In this document: piece by piece, positions 24,192 to 35,694 of the stretch | How positions within the stretch are numbered: the first letter of the stretch is position 1 | How the letters are laid out: each line of letters begins with the position of its first letter | From: Coix lacryma-jobi var. lacryma-jobi | Lineage: Eukaryota > Streptophyta > Magnoliopsida > Poales > Poaceae | Assembly (NCBI GenBank): GCA_009763385.1 | Contig: CM019827.1 | Span: 97,996,177 to 98,060,176, forward strand | Length of the DNA: 64,000 bases | Direction of reading: 5' to 3' | Notes under the pieces: model-generated | Database searches by the model: none | Seen by the model: the letters and a program-made list of their open reading frames with translations, nothing else | Told to the model about the DNA's origin: nothing | Made by a program: the position numbers and the translations under genes

Positions 24192-27100
24192 TGTAACCAC
24201 CCAAAAATTTGGACTTTTTAAAAATTTTCTGTGTTTGTGTGGAGCATGTAGTTGCTAGCTGAACCGAGAACGATTTATGAATAAATTGTTGCATTCATAT
24301 AGTATTACTTGTAGGAGTTTGTCGGAGATTCTTTTTGCAACTTAAGTCTTATGATGGAGAGTACATGACCATAGCAACCTCCTCGTGTTTCTCTCGGGAT
24401 TATCTCGAGTCTCTCTTAATGATCCCCGACCTTCTACCTTCCATCTTTTCCCGGGCAACGAAGTGGTGAAACTACTTTTTGAATTCAATTTGAACCCCCT
24501 CCCGAATGCATTACAATTTGCCTCCAAAACCCTTATGAATTCCTCTCCATCTCCTTGGCGAAAATAGGCAAAACTTCTTCTTGGGCCCGAAGAACCCAGC
24601 TAGCCCAACTCCTCCCTCCTCTACTCCCTTTGCTCCAACCGAACAGGCCCGTACACCACCCCTTCTCCCTGCGCCACGGGCCAACCCAGCTCACCTGCGA
24701 AACTAGCAACGGCGCCCAGCTGCTCGCCTCCCCCTTCGGCCCGCACGCGCACGGCCCAAGGCCCATGGTCGCGCCTCCCCTGCAACCCTAGGGGAGCAAC
24801 AGTCCCAACGTTCCCAGGCGCCGCCGCCAGGGCAGTCCCGACCGCGCCCCCTCCCTGGCCACGCTCGCGCCCCTCCCGGATGCTCGCCGCGTGTCCCGGG
24901 GCGGACACGGACGTCAAGGATCGCTGGCACCCCCTTGGTGCCCTAGCAGCGTGCGTACAAAACGTCGCAGCCACCGCTCCCTTCCTCTTCTTCCTCCACA
25001 GCGTCGCCGCTCTTCTCCTCCCTGCTACAGCCAGCCATGGCGGACCTGACCAGGCCGCCGGCCTGTCGAAGCCGCGCCCTAGGACACCATCCGGCTGCTT
25101 CCCACTGCTCCGCTTAGAGCCGCACCAAGCCACCTCCGGCCAGCCACAGAACGCCCCAGCCGCAACGCAATCAGCCGTGTCGACCGGTCTGGCCAGCCAC
25201 GACCGCCGGGAACTGCAACCGCCACCGGTCTCGGGCGCGACATAGACGCCCGACGCCTCTTCCCCAGCCACGACGTCGCCCACGCCCTGTGCCAACCTCG
25301 CCGTCTTCTCCACGACACCGCCGGCCTCTGCTCCGTCCCCGGCCGCGGCCGAGCGTGTTGGCCGCACCACGCCCGCGGATGGCCGTCGCTTGGTCGTGAT
25401 TGGCCAAGTTGCAGCTGTACGGACCGACCACCCGAGCCCTTGCCGTCCTCGCCTGCTGCCGATGTCGTGGCCACCTGGACTGCAACATCGTGTGCCTCCC
25501 CGTTCGCGACGCTGTTGTCGACCGAGCCCCGGCCGTGTCGCGTTCCGCGCGACGGCGCCTTCCGCGGCCGCCTCAAACTAGCCCTGACAACCTCGCCTCC
25601 TTCTGCATCGAGCACCACCGGCAGCCTCCCTACCGGTCCTCGCCTCGGCTCGCCGGAGGACTCCTAAAGCCTTGCGTCGAGCCCTGCAGCAGTTGGCACG
25701 CTCGGGAACGGCCCCTGTCCTCGAGCAGCCGCCAGCTTGGAACTGCTACCTCTGTTGACCGTGCAAGACTAGAGGCAGCACCACGACCGTCGAAGCTGGA
25801 GCCGAACTGCAAGCCATCGCGGTGTCAAGTTTTGCTTCGCTGGTCGTCGGCCTCACCATGTTAGCACTGCGACGCCTTGCTCGCCGCTTCGGTTGCCGAC
25901 AGTTCCACCTCGTCGAAGCCGCTGCGCATCGTGGGTGAGCACCAATGCCACAAGCCTTCATCCTTCTTCCTTCCAACCGGTGTTCTTGATTGACACCAGC
26001 CATCGTGCCGAGTATGATGCCCCGCAGGAAGGTGGTAACCAGGGTGCGCCCATTCGATGGATCACTGAACGCTGCTGCTGCCCTGCCGACCGGGTCGGCC
26101 ACGTTCCGTCACTGCTGGTCAAGCTGAACTTCTCTGCCTCGGACGCGTCCCTGCCGATACCGTGTCCAGCTAGCTAGCAGCATGTCACAACCGGTCGGGA
26201 TGCACCGGATCAAGCCACGACGGGCCCCGACACTCCATACGCGTCCGGTGTTCGCTACAAGTCGAAGACATTTTCATATCCTGCGCATGCTTTTGATTCA
26301 TCCTTGTAATAGGACTCATGTTATCCATCCTTGTCTGCTCGTGCCATCGTACCAGCTACTTCTACATGTTCTTGCTATCGACAACTCGTTATCTCGTATC
26401 GATCTATCTTTCATCTTCGATTAAATCTCTCCTCTCTAGGTGCACCACGTGCAAAGGACGAAGGACGAGCTATGTGGATGGCACCGCGACACCAAGACCT
26501 AGATGCCAAGCAACGTCATCCCTGATTACTCGATGAACCATGGTTAGCTAAATGTTCTTCTCTTCCAACCCCTGACCCTGCTTGTCGAACTTGAACGCGT
26601 AGACCGAAATCGTTTACGACCCTTGGACACTTGTGCATACACACACGATCGACCCAAGCCAAATTGAACCTCCGGTGTTCCAAGAACACCGGCGTGTTAT
26701 TGACCGCCCCGAAAGTATGTCCATGACGAAGCCATGACCACGACGTGTTTAGACCTAATGGAACGAACCCTAGTCGACATGCTGGACGACAAGGTAATTC
26801 TGTTCTCATCTTTGACCGTAGGATGCCCCCTGATGGAAACCATAGCACCACCCTGACCCGTTGGGACTCGTGTCATCTTATCGTCGATCTACCGAGCCCC
26901 CTGGAAAGTCTCTTATTTATCTATATCTGTACTCATGTACCTCGTTCTTACGACCACCTGTATATGCACTTGTGATACAAGATCCATCCAATCTCATGCT
27001 ATGGGAATGTGCTACTCCACTTATTTGTTTCGATGTGTCTTTGTGTCGCTTTATGGTTCTTATCGTTGTATGGATGGATGATTCGCGTGTTTGTCTGTGT

Positions 27101-28893
27101 GCCGAGCCTTTAAACTGGCTGAAGGATCATAGCTCGTTCGGACATTACGATCGCGAGACCCGTTTCGCCATGGCCGTGATGCCGAATGTAACACGACCCT
27201 TGTTAGTGTATCTTGTGGTTGCGAGTACACCTCGTCATGACCATGGAGCTATGCTCTTTTTCACTTATATAAACATGCTTTATAAATGCTTCTTCGTGCA
27301 CAAACTCTTGTATGCTTGTACCTGTTGACCACTGTATATCTTGATTCTCGCGGTGACAACCGCACCACTACGAATCTAGAAATGACTTAGTGCCAGAGCA
27401 CCCCGGTCGGGTACTCTACGAGTAGTTTGCGCACTTACATCTTATATTGTGCCACTCCTTCCAATACCCCGTCGTCTACCGTGACGTGAGCATTGGAAAG
27501 AATGAACCCTGGACTTGTATATTTGTACTCTTGCTATTCCTTTTGTTAGCAAAGCTATGGTCTATGTTGTATCTCAGAACCCCGCGCGTCGACTCGATCG
27601 ACCACCTAAACACATTTCTCTAGAGATGTGCCTGAGGACATGGCATAGATGTGTTGAGCTAACCCCGCTCATGTGAGTGAACCTGAGTCTTGGTTCCCAA
27701 CGTATTGTGTCGTGTGGATCGAGAGGATTGTAGATCTCCGATCCTTTTGTGCTACCGCTTTTGCCATAGCGGGCAGACCAAGGTACCTTGGAGACAGGTC
27801 AAATGGTGTTAATCATTGGGATAAGGCTACAAGGGCCAAACCCCGTCGTACTTTATTTGTTAGGCCCATCCTCCGATTTTCGCCCTGTTTAAAATGATGA
27901 CTAAATCGAAGGATGTGAGCCGTGGTGTTTGCAAAGGATAGACCTTGGTTTGAACCCTATGTCGTAAAGCCGTATTGGCTTGGCCAAGACTTAAACTTGC
28001 AAACCACCACCTTGTTCCTAGCTCGAGGAAATCAGACAACCGCCGAGAGGGCTAAACCTTATGTATTTTAGTGTCTCGTTGGTGTTAATGGATCTTCCTA
28101 TGTCCTGTTGTCTTTTCAATTATGGTATGAGTGTTCTCTTGCCTTGTGTGTCGTTTCGTGGAGTAGCATACGATTGAACTAAGAGAGCATGGACGACAAC
28201 AAGGACTGCGACATGGAGACAACTCAGGAGGTGACGACCTCGCTAATGGAACACCAACGAGGAATAATTAACCACGACTACGACTACTTCGCAGGTGTCA
28301 TGGTAGCACCCTCTTTTTAGAGAATCCTATTAGACATTGCAAATATGTAGACTTGCTAGCGCTTTATATTTATTCCTTTGCTAGTATATTGATGCATGAT
28401 ACTACCTAAGCCATTATTACCTGATTGCAACCAGCTCTACCACAACACTCTGCTTTGCGCATTCGCTCACTTATACATGCTTACTCGCCTGCTTGCTTGC
28501 ATGTCTCACCATTATATTATTAACTCCACTTCGCATTATATCTGAGATGTGATGCGGATGGTGAACCCTTGGGAATGGTTTGGTGGGTGATGCCAGACTT
28601 GGTGATGTGTGAGTGTGCTGCGTGTGTGACTTGAGTGTGTGGAGGGTGAGGGTTGAGTCGATCGGGCCGGAATATACGACGAGCCTGGTGCGAGTCCTGC
28701 CGTGAGGCAGATCTGGATGCCCCTGTGGTGGTGAAACCTGTGGCGGGTTAAGTGGTGACTTGAGGTGGATCCGGGTGTGAGCCGCTGGTGGAGCCCGGAT
28801 CAGGAGCGTGCTGTGGTGGCATGGATAACGAAAACCTTTGAGAAGACATTCTGGCTTAGTCACCCTAGGTGGAGCGGAACCTGGACCACGGGG
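24192..28893 (+). mobile_element. Partial long LTR, Ty3/gypsy type
   Basis: It starts TGTAACCACCCAAAAATTTG, like the other long LTRs here. A CpG-rich block at 24590-26000 follows, then AT-richer sequence, and a short acidic frame at about 28190-28294 (MDDNKDCDMETT) that ends in a splice-like CAG/GTGTCA. I find no matching LTR end, PBS or second copy, and the sequence passes abruptly into the Copia LTR at 28894. The ORFs in the GC-rich block (up to 249 residues) show no domain and are taken as compositional. Confidence 0.55.
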
Positions 28894-30651
28894 AGGGACT
28901 GGTGGCCTGAGGATCAGCTGTGGTGGCTGACAGCCTGGGACAGCGACGAGCGGAGACTTGCGGGGCACAGTGTTGCTCGGGTCAAGGACCTGGGGACATG
29001 TGTCGGTGGACGGGGTGCACGGATGGTGCATCCCCTCTACGGCTCGGTTTGGTGGTTGAGCCACAGAAAAACCACCGGTGGACGGTTTCCAGGTTTGGGC
29101 CACAAAACCTGGGTGTTGCGGGTTTGCCGAGTTTGTGCCACAAAACTCGGGCTGAGGACGGTTTCCAGGTTTGGGCCTCAAAACCTGGGCACTGACGGGT
29201 TTCTGAGTTTGGGCCACAAAACTTAGGCGATGGACGGCTGGTTTCCCGGTTTGGGCCTCAAAACCGGGGGTTGGTCGTGAAGACAGGTTTCCCGGTTTCG
29301 GCCACAAAACCGGGGACGGAGTCCGTGAAAAGGACAAGCAGAGCGGTGGCGGCACGTGGCGGCAATCGGTGAGGTTGCGTCGAGGCAACGCTACCAGTTG
29401 TGCGGGCGTGGCCGTCGGATCAGCATCTTCTTCGAGTTGGTCCAGAATAACCCTAGGGTTTAGCTGGTTCGCTCTGTAATTAGTTAGGGGTAGAGTGGGA
29501 ATTAGAATTAGGATAAGTAGGGGGAGACACCCACCTCCCAAACCATCTCAGTCATTTGCTATTTGCTTTCTAGGGTTTCCTCTCTCCCATTCCTTGCTGT
29601 AGCTACTGAGATCTGCAGAGACGGTGAACAATACCTCTGTGTATTTGCTTTTTGAGGAAACGAGACCGTAATCTCGTTGTCTCCTCGTGGGGACGAATTT
29701 CGGCCGGCAATTCGTGGTTTGATTCGTGTTCTTGAGTTGTTCTTTGCGTTCATCTTTTCTCCACGTTTTTCCCGTCGATTGTTTTCCTTCTACGTTGTTC
29801 CGTTTGCAAAACCATTTGAATCAACTTGTTCTTTACACTGAGGAGATCACTTTCACCGAAGGAATTAACTTCAAACCTCACGAACAAGTAGATCGATTGG
29901 TTTTCGTTTTGGATCAACTTTTCTCCTCTCTTCCCGATTTTCTTCGATTCATCGATTTGGAGATAGGTTTGAGCCATGATCTCGTAGGAGTAGCTCACTA
30001 TACTCTTTGTGACTCCTCTTACCAAGTTTGAACCTTAGAGGTTTCGTTTTGGGTGAGATCGAGTGAAATCGGTGAACAATCGGGGCTGTGTCGGGGTGAC
30101 CAGACGCTCTCTGCTCAACGATCGAACGCTGACATAGTGCGTCCGGTCGTTGAAGACTGAGCGGTTTCGGTTCTGCGACTTGATCAGATGCTCAACGTGG
30201 AAGTGATCGGACACGCTCCTTGCACTGTTCATTGGGTTCGTATTCTTGTGACCGGATGCTCAACTCTCGACCGGACGCATCTCTTCAGTGAGTCCGATCG
30301 CGAACAGTAAGGGCCCAGAATCGTTTTTCCCTGACCGGACGCGTCCGGTGGTCACTGACCGGACGCAGGAGAGTCCGGTAAGGTGTGTTCAGCGTAGTTT
30401 CATTCGCAGCTGGTTCATCCATTGTCAGTTTTGATTTCGGGCTTTTGCGTTGGGTTTCTAGAGTTGTGTTGTGTCACGCTGTGCTTCTTGGAAGCATCCA
30501 CCCTACATCTAGGGTCGTGGACACTCGCAAGCTGTAGGTTTGCTTTTGGGGTTTACTCTCGGGACAGTGGCAACAAGTTTCTGAAAAGAAATTTGAAGCT
30601 CCCATTCACCGCCCCCTCTGGTCGCTTTCTGGTAGCACTTTCGGTCCTTCA
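28894..30651 (+). repeat. Copia 5' LTR (left edge truncated or replaced)
   Basis: It matches the 3' LTR from 63693 on, but the first about 193 bp of the 3' LTR (63500-63692) have no match here. It ends CTTTCGGTCCTTCA just before the PBS. It contains a hairpin array (29051-29314) and GACCGGACGC repeats (30130-30380). Confidence 0.75.
29051..29314. repeat. Array of seven short hairpins in the Copia LTR
   Basis: Imperfect palindromes lie at 29051-29076, 29089-29112, 29127-29150, 29165-29188, 29203-29226, 29245-29268 and 29291-29314. The last six share an 8-bp stem and an 8-nt loop of the type GGGCCACA or GGGCCTCA. Stem bases differ between copies but pairing is kept (CCAGGTTT/AAACCTGG, CCGAGTTT/AAACTCGG, CCCGGTTT/AAACCGGG). 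The first copies recur in the 3' LTR from about 63850. Confidence 0.85.
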
Positions 30652-30653
30652 AT

Positions 30654-30665
30654 TGGTATCAGAGC
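30654..30665 (+). other. Copia primer binding site
   Basis: TGGTATCAGAGC, complementary to the 3' end of plant initiator tRNA-Met, starts 3 nt after the LTR end. It is the priming site for minus-strand DNA synthesis. Confidence 0.9.
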
Positions 30666-30714
30666 GGGTTAAGGATCTTCCACCTTAGTCGGTTCCAGAT
30701 CCACAGAAGGCGAC

Positions 30715-32100
30715 ATGGATCGCGGCGTGGGCAAACCGCCGTTTTTCGATGGGACGAACTATGCGTATTGGAAGATACGTATGTCGGCCTATCTTCAGAG
30801 CATGGGTGCTTCTATCTGGGAGATTTGCAACAAGGATGATTACGTGGTCTTAGCTGCTCGTGTGTCTCAGCTTCAGATCGATGAGCACGATGCCAATAGC
30901 CGAGCCCGTAATGCTCTGTTTTCCTGCTTGAGTGTTTCTGAGTTTGATCGCATTTCTCATCTCCCCACGGCTCTCATGCGCTTTCATGAGGGAACCTCTC
31001 AAGTCAAATCCCGTCTCTACGAGTCGCACAAGCGGGAGTATGAGAACTTTCGACACATGCCTGGCGAGAGCATAAAGAGTTTATTCGCTCGTTTTCAGGT
31101 AATTGTCAACAGGATGAGAGTGAACAAGGAGTTGTTGCCTTTCGACAATCATGAGAGAGCTTTGAAGCTTTTGCATACTCTCGATCGGTTGGTGTGGGAC
31201 TCAAAGGTCCAGGCGATCATCGAATCGTCTAACTATGAGACCCTCACATGTGACGAGCTCTTCAGTAAGCTCAAGTCCAGTGAGATTGATGCCATGGCAA
31301 GGGCTTCTTATGAAAATCCTTCTGGCCCGTCGATGGTTTTGCTTTCTGGCTCTTCTGCTAACCCCTCTGGAGGCTTTGCTTTGTCTTCTCTTCTTTCTGT
31401 CACAGAGGAGCAATTGGAGTTCATGGGAGACAACGAGTTGGTGCTGCTTGCCAACCGGTTCTCGCGGTTCCACAACAACCGCATGAACCGTCGTCGTGGA
31501 GGAGGACGCGCTGGGTGCTTTAAGTGTGGTGACCTGGACCACTTCATCGCCAACTGCCCCAAGAAGAACAAGCAAGTGGCAGGCAAGGGCGATCGTGGCC
31601 ACAAGTACGACTCTGGCTGGCACAAGGAGAAACACGTTCCTCCCAAGCACAAGCGGAAGGGCGGCTTCAACAAGGAGTACATCAAGAAGAAGTACATGGA
31701 GAGAGCCCAAGCCGAGCAGCATGCTTTCTTTGCCACGCTCAGCGACGTCGACGACTCAGATGACGACTCCGCTTCCTCAAGCGACGACGAGTCCGAGAAG
31801 AAGAAGAAGATCGAGGACAAGCTGAACGACCTCTGCTTCTTCGCCGACAACGAGGGCTTTTGCACCATGGCCAAGGTCGACAGTCAGCTGGAGGAGACCC
31901 CTCGGAACGACGACGACGACGATACCTCCCAGGTATCTCAGACCCCTGATGAGCTTTCTGCTGAGGTCGAGAAACTTACTACCGCCCTTCTTAGTCAAGA
32001 CAAGGTGCTTAGGCGTGCTGCTAGAGAGCGGAAGGAGTTTAGGCAGAAGTGGGAGGATACGGTGAAAGAGCTTGAGTTTGTCCACCGTAGTTGTCTCTGA
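30715..32100 (+). pseudogene. Copia gag, N-terminal part, ends by frame break
   Basis: ATG at 30715 lies 50 nt after the PBS. The protein starts MDRGVGKPPFFDGTNYAYWK, the Copia gag N-terminus (UBN2/DUF4219 type), which builds the virus-like particle. A CCHC zinc knuckle (CFKCGDLDHFIANC) lies at about residues 269-282, followed by a Lys-rich stretch and an acidic Asp/Ser stretch (about 344-364). The frame ends at 32100, while similar gag sequence goes on in another frame from about 32085, so a small indel has broken the gene. Confidence 0.8.
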
Positions 32101-33307
32101 GGAGGGTGAGTGCGAGATGTGCACCACACACATGACTGACCTTCTCACTTTGAGAAGTAAGTATGCTGTGCTGGTAGGAGAGGTGGATGAGCTTAGAGCT
32201 AGATCTTCGGTGCTTGGTGCGTGCAAGTCTTGTGCAGGCTTGCAAACCGAGTTGGCAGAGAAGAATGTCAAGATTGTGTCTCTTGAGAAGGCCAGCTCGG
32301 GTAGCACTTGTGTGTCTAGATGCGCTTTGTGTGAGGGCTTGGAAATGGAGATAGCCAATGTGAAGCATGACAAGATGCAAACCGAGGAAGAAAACACATA
32401 CCTTCAGACCATCTTGTCATGGGTGTCTTGTGGTGAGCCGCAACTTGGGATGATGATCTCCCAATTCAAGCGTGCTGCTGGAGGACCAGGTGTAGGCTTT
32501 GCTCAGGGTGTTGAGTGTGCTTCATCTTTTGGCAAGATTGGAGAGTCGAGTGGTCTGAACCCGTGTGAGAAACCCAACTCCACCACTACTCTCAAGCTTA
32601 CCAAGATTCCCCCCAAAGAGCCTCTCAAGCCTAACACCAAGGATGGGGTGTTTGTGGAACCTCCGAGAGCTCCACCCAAGAAACCAACATGGGCTCCAAA
32701 ACCAAACCACCTCAAGAACAAGCTAGACACCATGCCACCTATCCAAGAGGAACTCATGCCACAGAAAGGCAAAGTGATCCATACCCACTACCGTGAGTAC
32801 CAACAACCCCCTATGAGAGCAGTGAGGTACCATTGTGAGCATTGTGGGAGAGATGGACACTTGAGGGAGTTTTGCTTTCGGTGTAACAGAGATGAGCGCC
32901 GTGCAAAGGAGATAAACAACACGAACCTGTACCATCCTTTCCATGATGTACATGTGCCGAATGTTCAGAAGCGTGCTGCTAGGCCTAGAGGTCCAATGCC
33001 TCAGGTTCCTAGGTCTAGGCCGCGAGGAGGACGTGCCCGGCGGGAGCCTGCAGTTGTGGGCTATGGACCCCATGGCGGTGGCTTTGCAGTTGAGCGTTTT
33101 CCCCCATCGCGTTTTGAGTATCGCGATGGGTGCTCCTCCCTTAGCGGACCACGTTTTCCTCTGCGTGGTGATCGCTTTCCCCGTAGGCGTGCTAGGAATG
33201 GTTTTTCTACTAACCGTTCTTTTGAGCAGCCGGCCCAACACTGGTATAATTCCCATTTCACTCACCCCAGTGTTGGACGGTATGCTCACCCTTTGTCTTT
33301 TTATTGA
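32072..33307 (+). pseudogene. Copia gag, C-terminal part in shifted frame
   Basis: The open stretch overlaps the end of the first gag part and has no ATG of its own at the join. It carries CxxC-type pairs and a second knuckle-like motif, CEHCGRDGHLREFC (near 32834), then an Arg-rich tail. It stops with TGA at 33305-33307 just before the protease region. A long second gag part is usual in SIRE-type elements; the frame change is damage or, less likely, programmed. Confidence 0.7.
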
Positions 33308-33321
33308 TATAGGTAAAACGA

Positions 33322-34785
33322 TTGGAGAACGTTTGGTTGGTGGATTCCGGGTGTTCGAGACACATGACCGGAAACGCCAAGTGGTTCTCTAGTCTTAGTC
33401 CAGTCGTCGGAAAGGAGTTTATCACCTTCGGCGACAATAGCAAAGGTAAAGTGTTGTCTCGTGGGTCGGTGCGAGTTAATGAGCACTTTGTGTTGCGTGA
33501 TGTTGCTCTTGTTTCTAACTTGCATTTTAACCTTCTTTCTGTTTCGCAACTTTTCGATGATGACTATGAGATTCGTTTTAAGCCGAATCTCAGTCGTATT
33601 TTGGATCCTCAAGGCAATCTTGTATGTTTGATTTCGCCCTTTGGGAAAGTCTTTCGTGCGAATTTCTCAGAGTTGTTTGGAATTTCTCGTTGTCTTTTGG
33701 TTGGACCTTCCTCCTCTGTTCTTTGGAAGTGGCATAGGAGACTTGGTCACCTGAGCTTCGACTTGCTTGCAAGGCTTAGTTCACTTGGCCTAATCCGAGG
33801 ATTGCCCAAGTTGTCCATGGAGAAGGATCTTGTTTTCCATTCTTGTAGACATGGGAAGATGGTTGCCGCTCCTCACCATCCTGTGACTCAGGTCATGACT
33901 AAGCGCCCTGGAGAGCTTTTGCATATGGATCTTGTTGGTCCGGCTCGGGTGAGCTCGGTTGGGGGGAAGTGGTATGTGCTTGTTGTTGTTCACGATTTTT
34001 CGAGATATTCATGGGTTTTCTTTTTAGCTGAGAAAACTGAGACTTTCTCTTTTGCTCACAATCTAATTTTGCGTCTTCAGAATGAGTTCCCTTTGAACTC
34101 AATACGAGCTATTCGTAGTGATAATGGTTCCGAATTCAAGAATTCAGACTTTGAGAAGTTTTGTAACTCCTTGGGTTTAGAGCATCAGTTTTCTTCCCCC
34201 TACACACCACCACAAAATGGTGTTGTAGAGAGAAAGAATCGGACCCTTGTAGAGATGGCCAGGACGATGCTCGATGAGCATAGGACTCCTAGGCGATATT
34301 GGGCCGAAGCTATGAACACTGCATGCTATATTTCCAATCGCATTTTTCTCCGAGCTTTCTTGAAAAAGACTTCTTATGAGTTGCGTTTTGGAAAACAGCC
34401 CAAAGTGAGTTATTTTGGAGTCTTTGGTTGCCACTGTTTTATACTCAAGAAGGGCAACTTGGACAAGTTTGAGTCTCGTTATTCTGACGGTGTATTTTTG
34501 GGTTATGGCACTCATACTCGTGCATATCGTGTACTTAACCTTGATACTAACCGAGTCATGGAGACATCCGATGTCACCTTCGACGAGACCATGGTTTGTC
34601 CTTCTTCTCGTTTTGAGCGTGCAGGTGATCATGAGGTTGGTGAGCCTCTTTTTGATGACGAGGACGAGGGTGCTGAAGGGATGGATGATCCAGCACCACC
34701 TCCACCTGCTGTGCCGCAAGCATCGGCTTCTACTACGACGACTCACGGCCCCAACCCCTCTTCGTCGACTACTTGGGGACCGTGA
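33322..34785 (+). pseudogene. Copia protease and integrase
   Basis: The aspartic protease motif VWLVDSGCSRHMTG is near the start. Next come a GAG-pre-integrase region (residues about 130-180, RRLGHLSFDLLARL) and the integrase catalytic core (HMDLVGPARVSS, SDNGSEF, NGVVERKNRT) with its D-D-E residues. The second zinc-ligand pair of the pre-integrase region appears altered (SCRHGK, one Cys missing). An in-frame TGA at 34783-34785 ends it; the same frame continues into reverse transcriptase. Confidence 0.85.
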
Positions 34786-35694
34786 GATCCGCCACTTCGA
34801 GCGGTACCTTTTGTACCCGAGGAGGCACCAGCTGCTGTTGAGGGGGAGATCTCTTCAGCTCGGGAGGCGCCACGACATATTCAGCGCCAACACCCACCTC
34901 AACAGATGATTAGCAGCATCGGCGAACGTGTCACTCGGTCAAGGTCACAACAAATCTCTCACTTTGCTCATTCTGCATTTGTTGCTGATTTTGAACCCCG
35001 AGATGTTGGACATGCTTTATCTGATCCAGATTGGGTCAATGCCATGCATGAGGAGTTAGAAAATTTTGAAAGAAATCGGGTTTGGGTTTTGGTTCGACCT
35101 CCTCCTGAGTGTCACCCTATTGGTACAAAATGGGTTTTCAAAAATAAACAAGGAGATGATGGCCATGTTGTGAGAAACAAGGCCAGACTTGTAGCCCAGG
35201 GGTATAGTCAGAAGGAGGGGATAGACTATGAGGAGAGTTTTGCTCCTGTAGCTCGTTTGGAGGCTATTAGGATACTCTTGGCTTTTGCTTCTTCCAAAGG
35301 ATTTAAACTTTTTCAAATGGATGTTAAGAGTGCCTTCTTAAATGGCTACATAGAAGAAGAGGTGTATGTGAAACAACCTCTCGGTTTCGAAAATCCCAAG
35401 TTTCCAAACTATCTTTTTAAACTTCACAAAGCTTTATATGGTTCGAAACAAGCCCCTAGAGCCTGGTATGATAGGTTGAAATCCTTTTTGCTTGCTAAGA
35501 GTTTTAAAATGGGATGTGTGGATAAAACGCTTTTTCTCCTCAAGCAAGACAATGACTCTCTCTTGGTCCAGATTTACGTGGATGATATCATTTTCGGTGG
35601 TTCTTCTCACGCTTTGGTTGCCAAGTTTGCAGACACTATGAGCAGGGAGTTTGAGATGAGCATTATGGGCGAGTTGACATTTTTCCTTGGGTTG
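34786..35694 (+). pseudogene. Copia reverse transcriptase, first part
   Basis: The same frame as the integrase part continues after the stop. Motifs: WVFKNKQ, KARLVAQGYSQ, FQMDVKSAFLNG, LYGSKQAPRAWY and the catalytic YVDDIIFG. The reading ends at 35694, where the long-LTR element is inserted, and continues at 48460. Confidence 0.9.

Noticed and set aside
24621..25864. ORFs up to 249 residues in GC-rich DNA
   Set aside because: They are in the CpG-rich block of a long LTR, occur on both strands and have no known motif.
28471..29541. 356-residue minus-strand ORF, Pro-rich
   Set aside because: It runs across the junction of two LTRs and the hairpin array; the reading is a chance effect of low stop density.
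31201..32397. Minus-strand ORFs of 173-206 residues
   Set aside because: They are shadows of the Copia gag frame with matching codon pattern.
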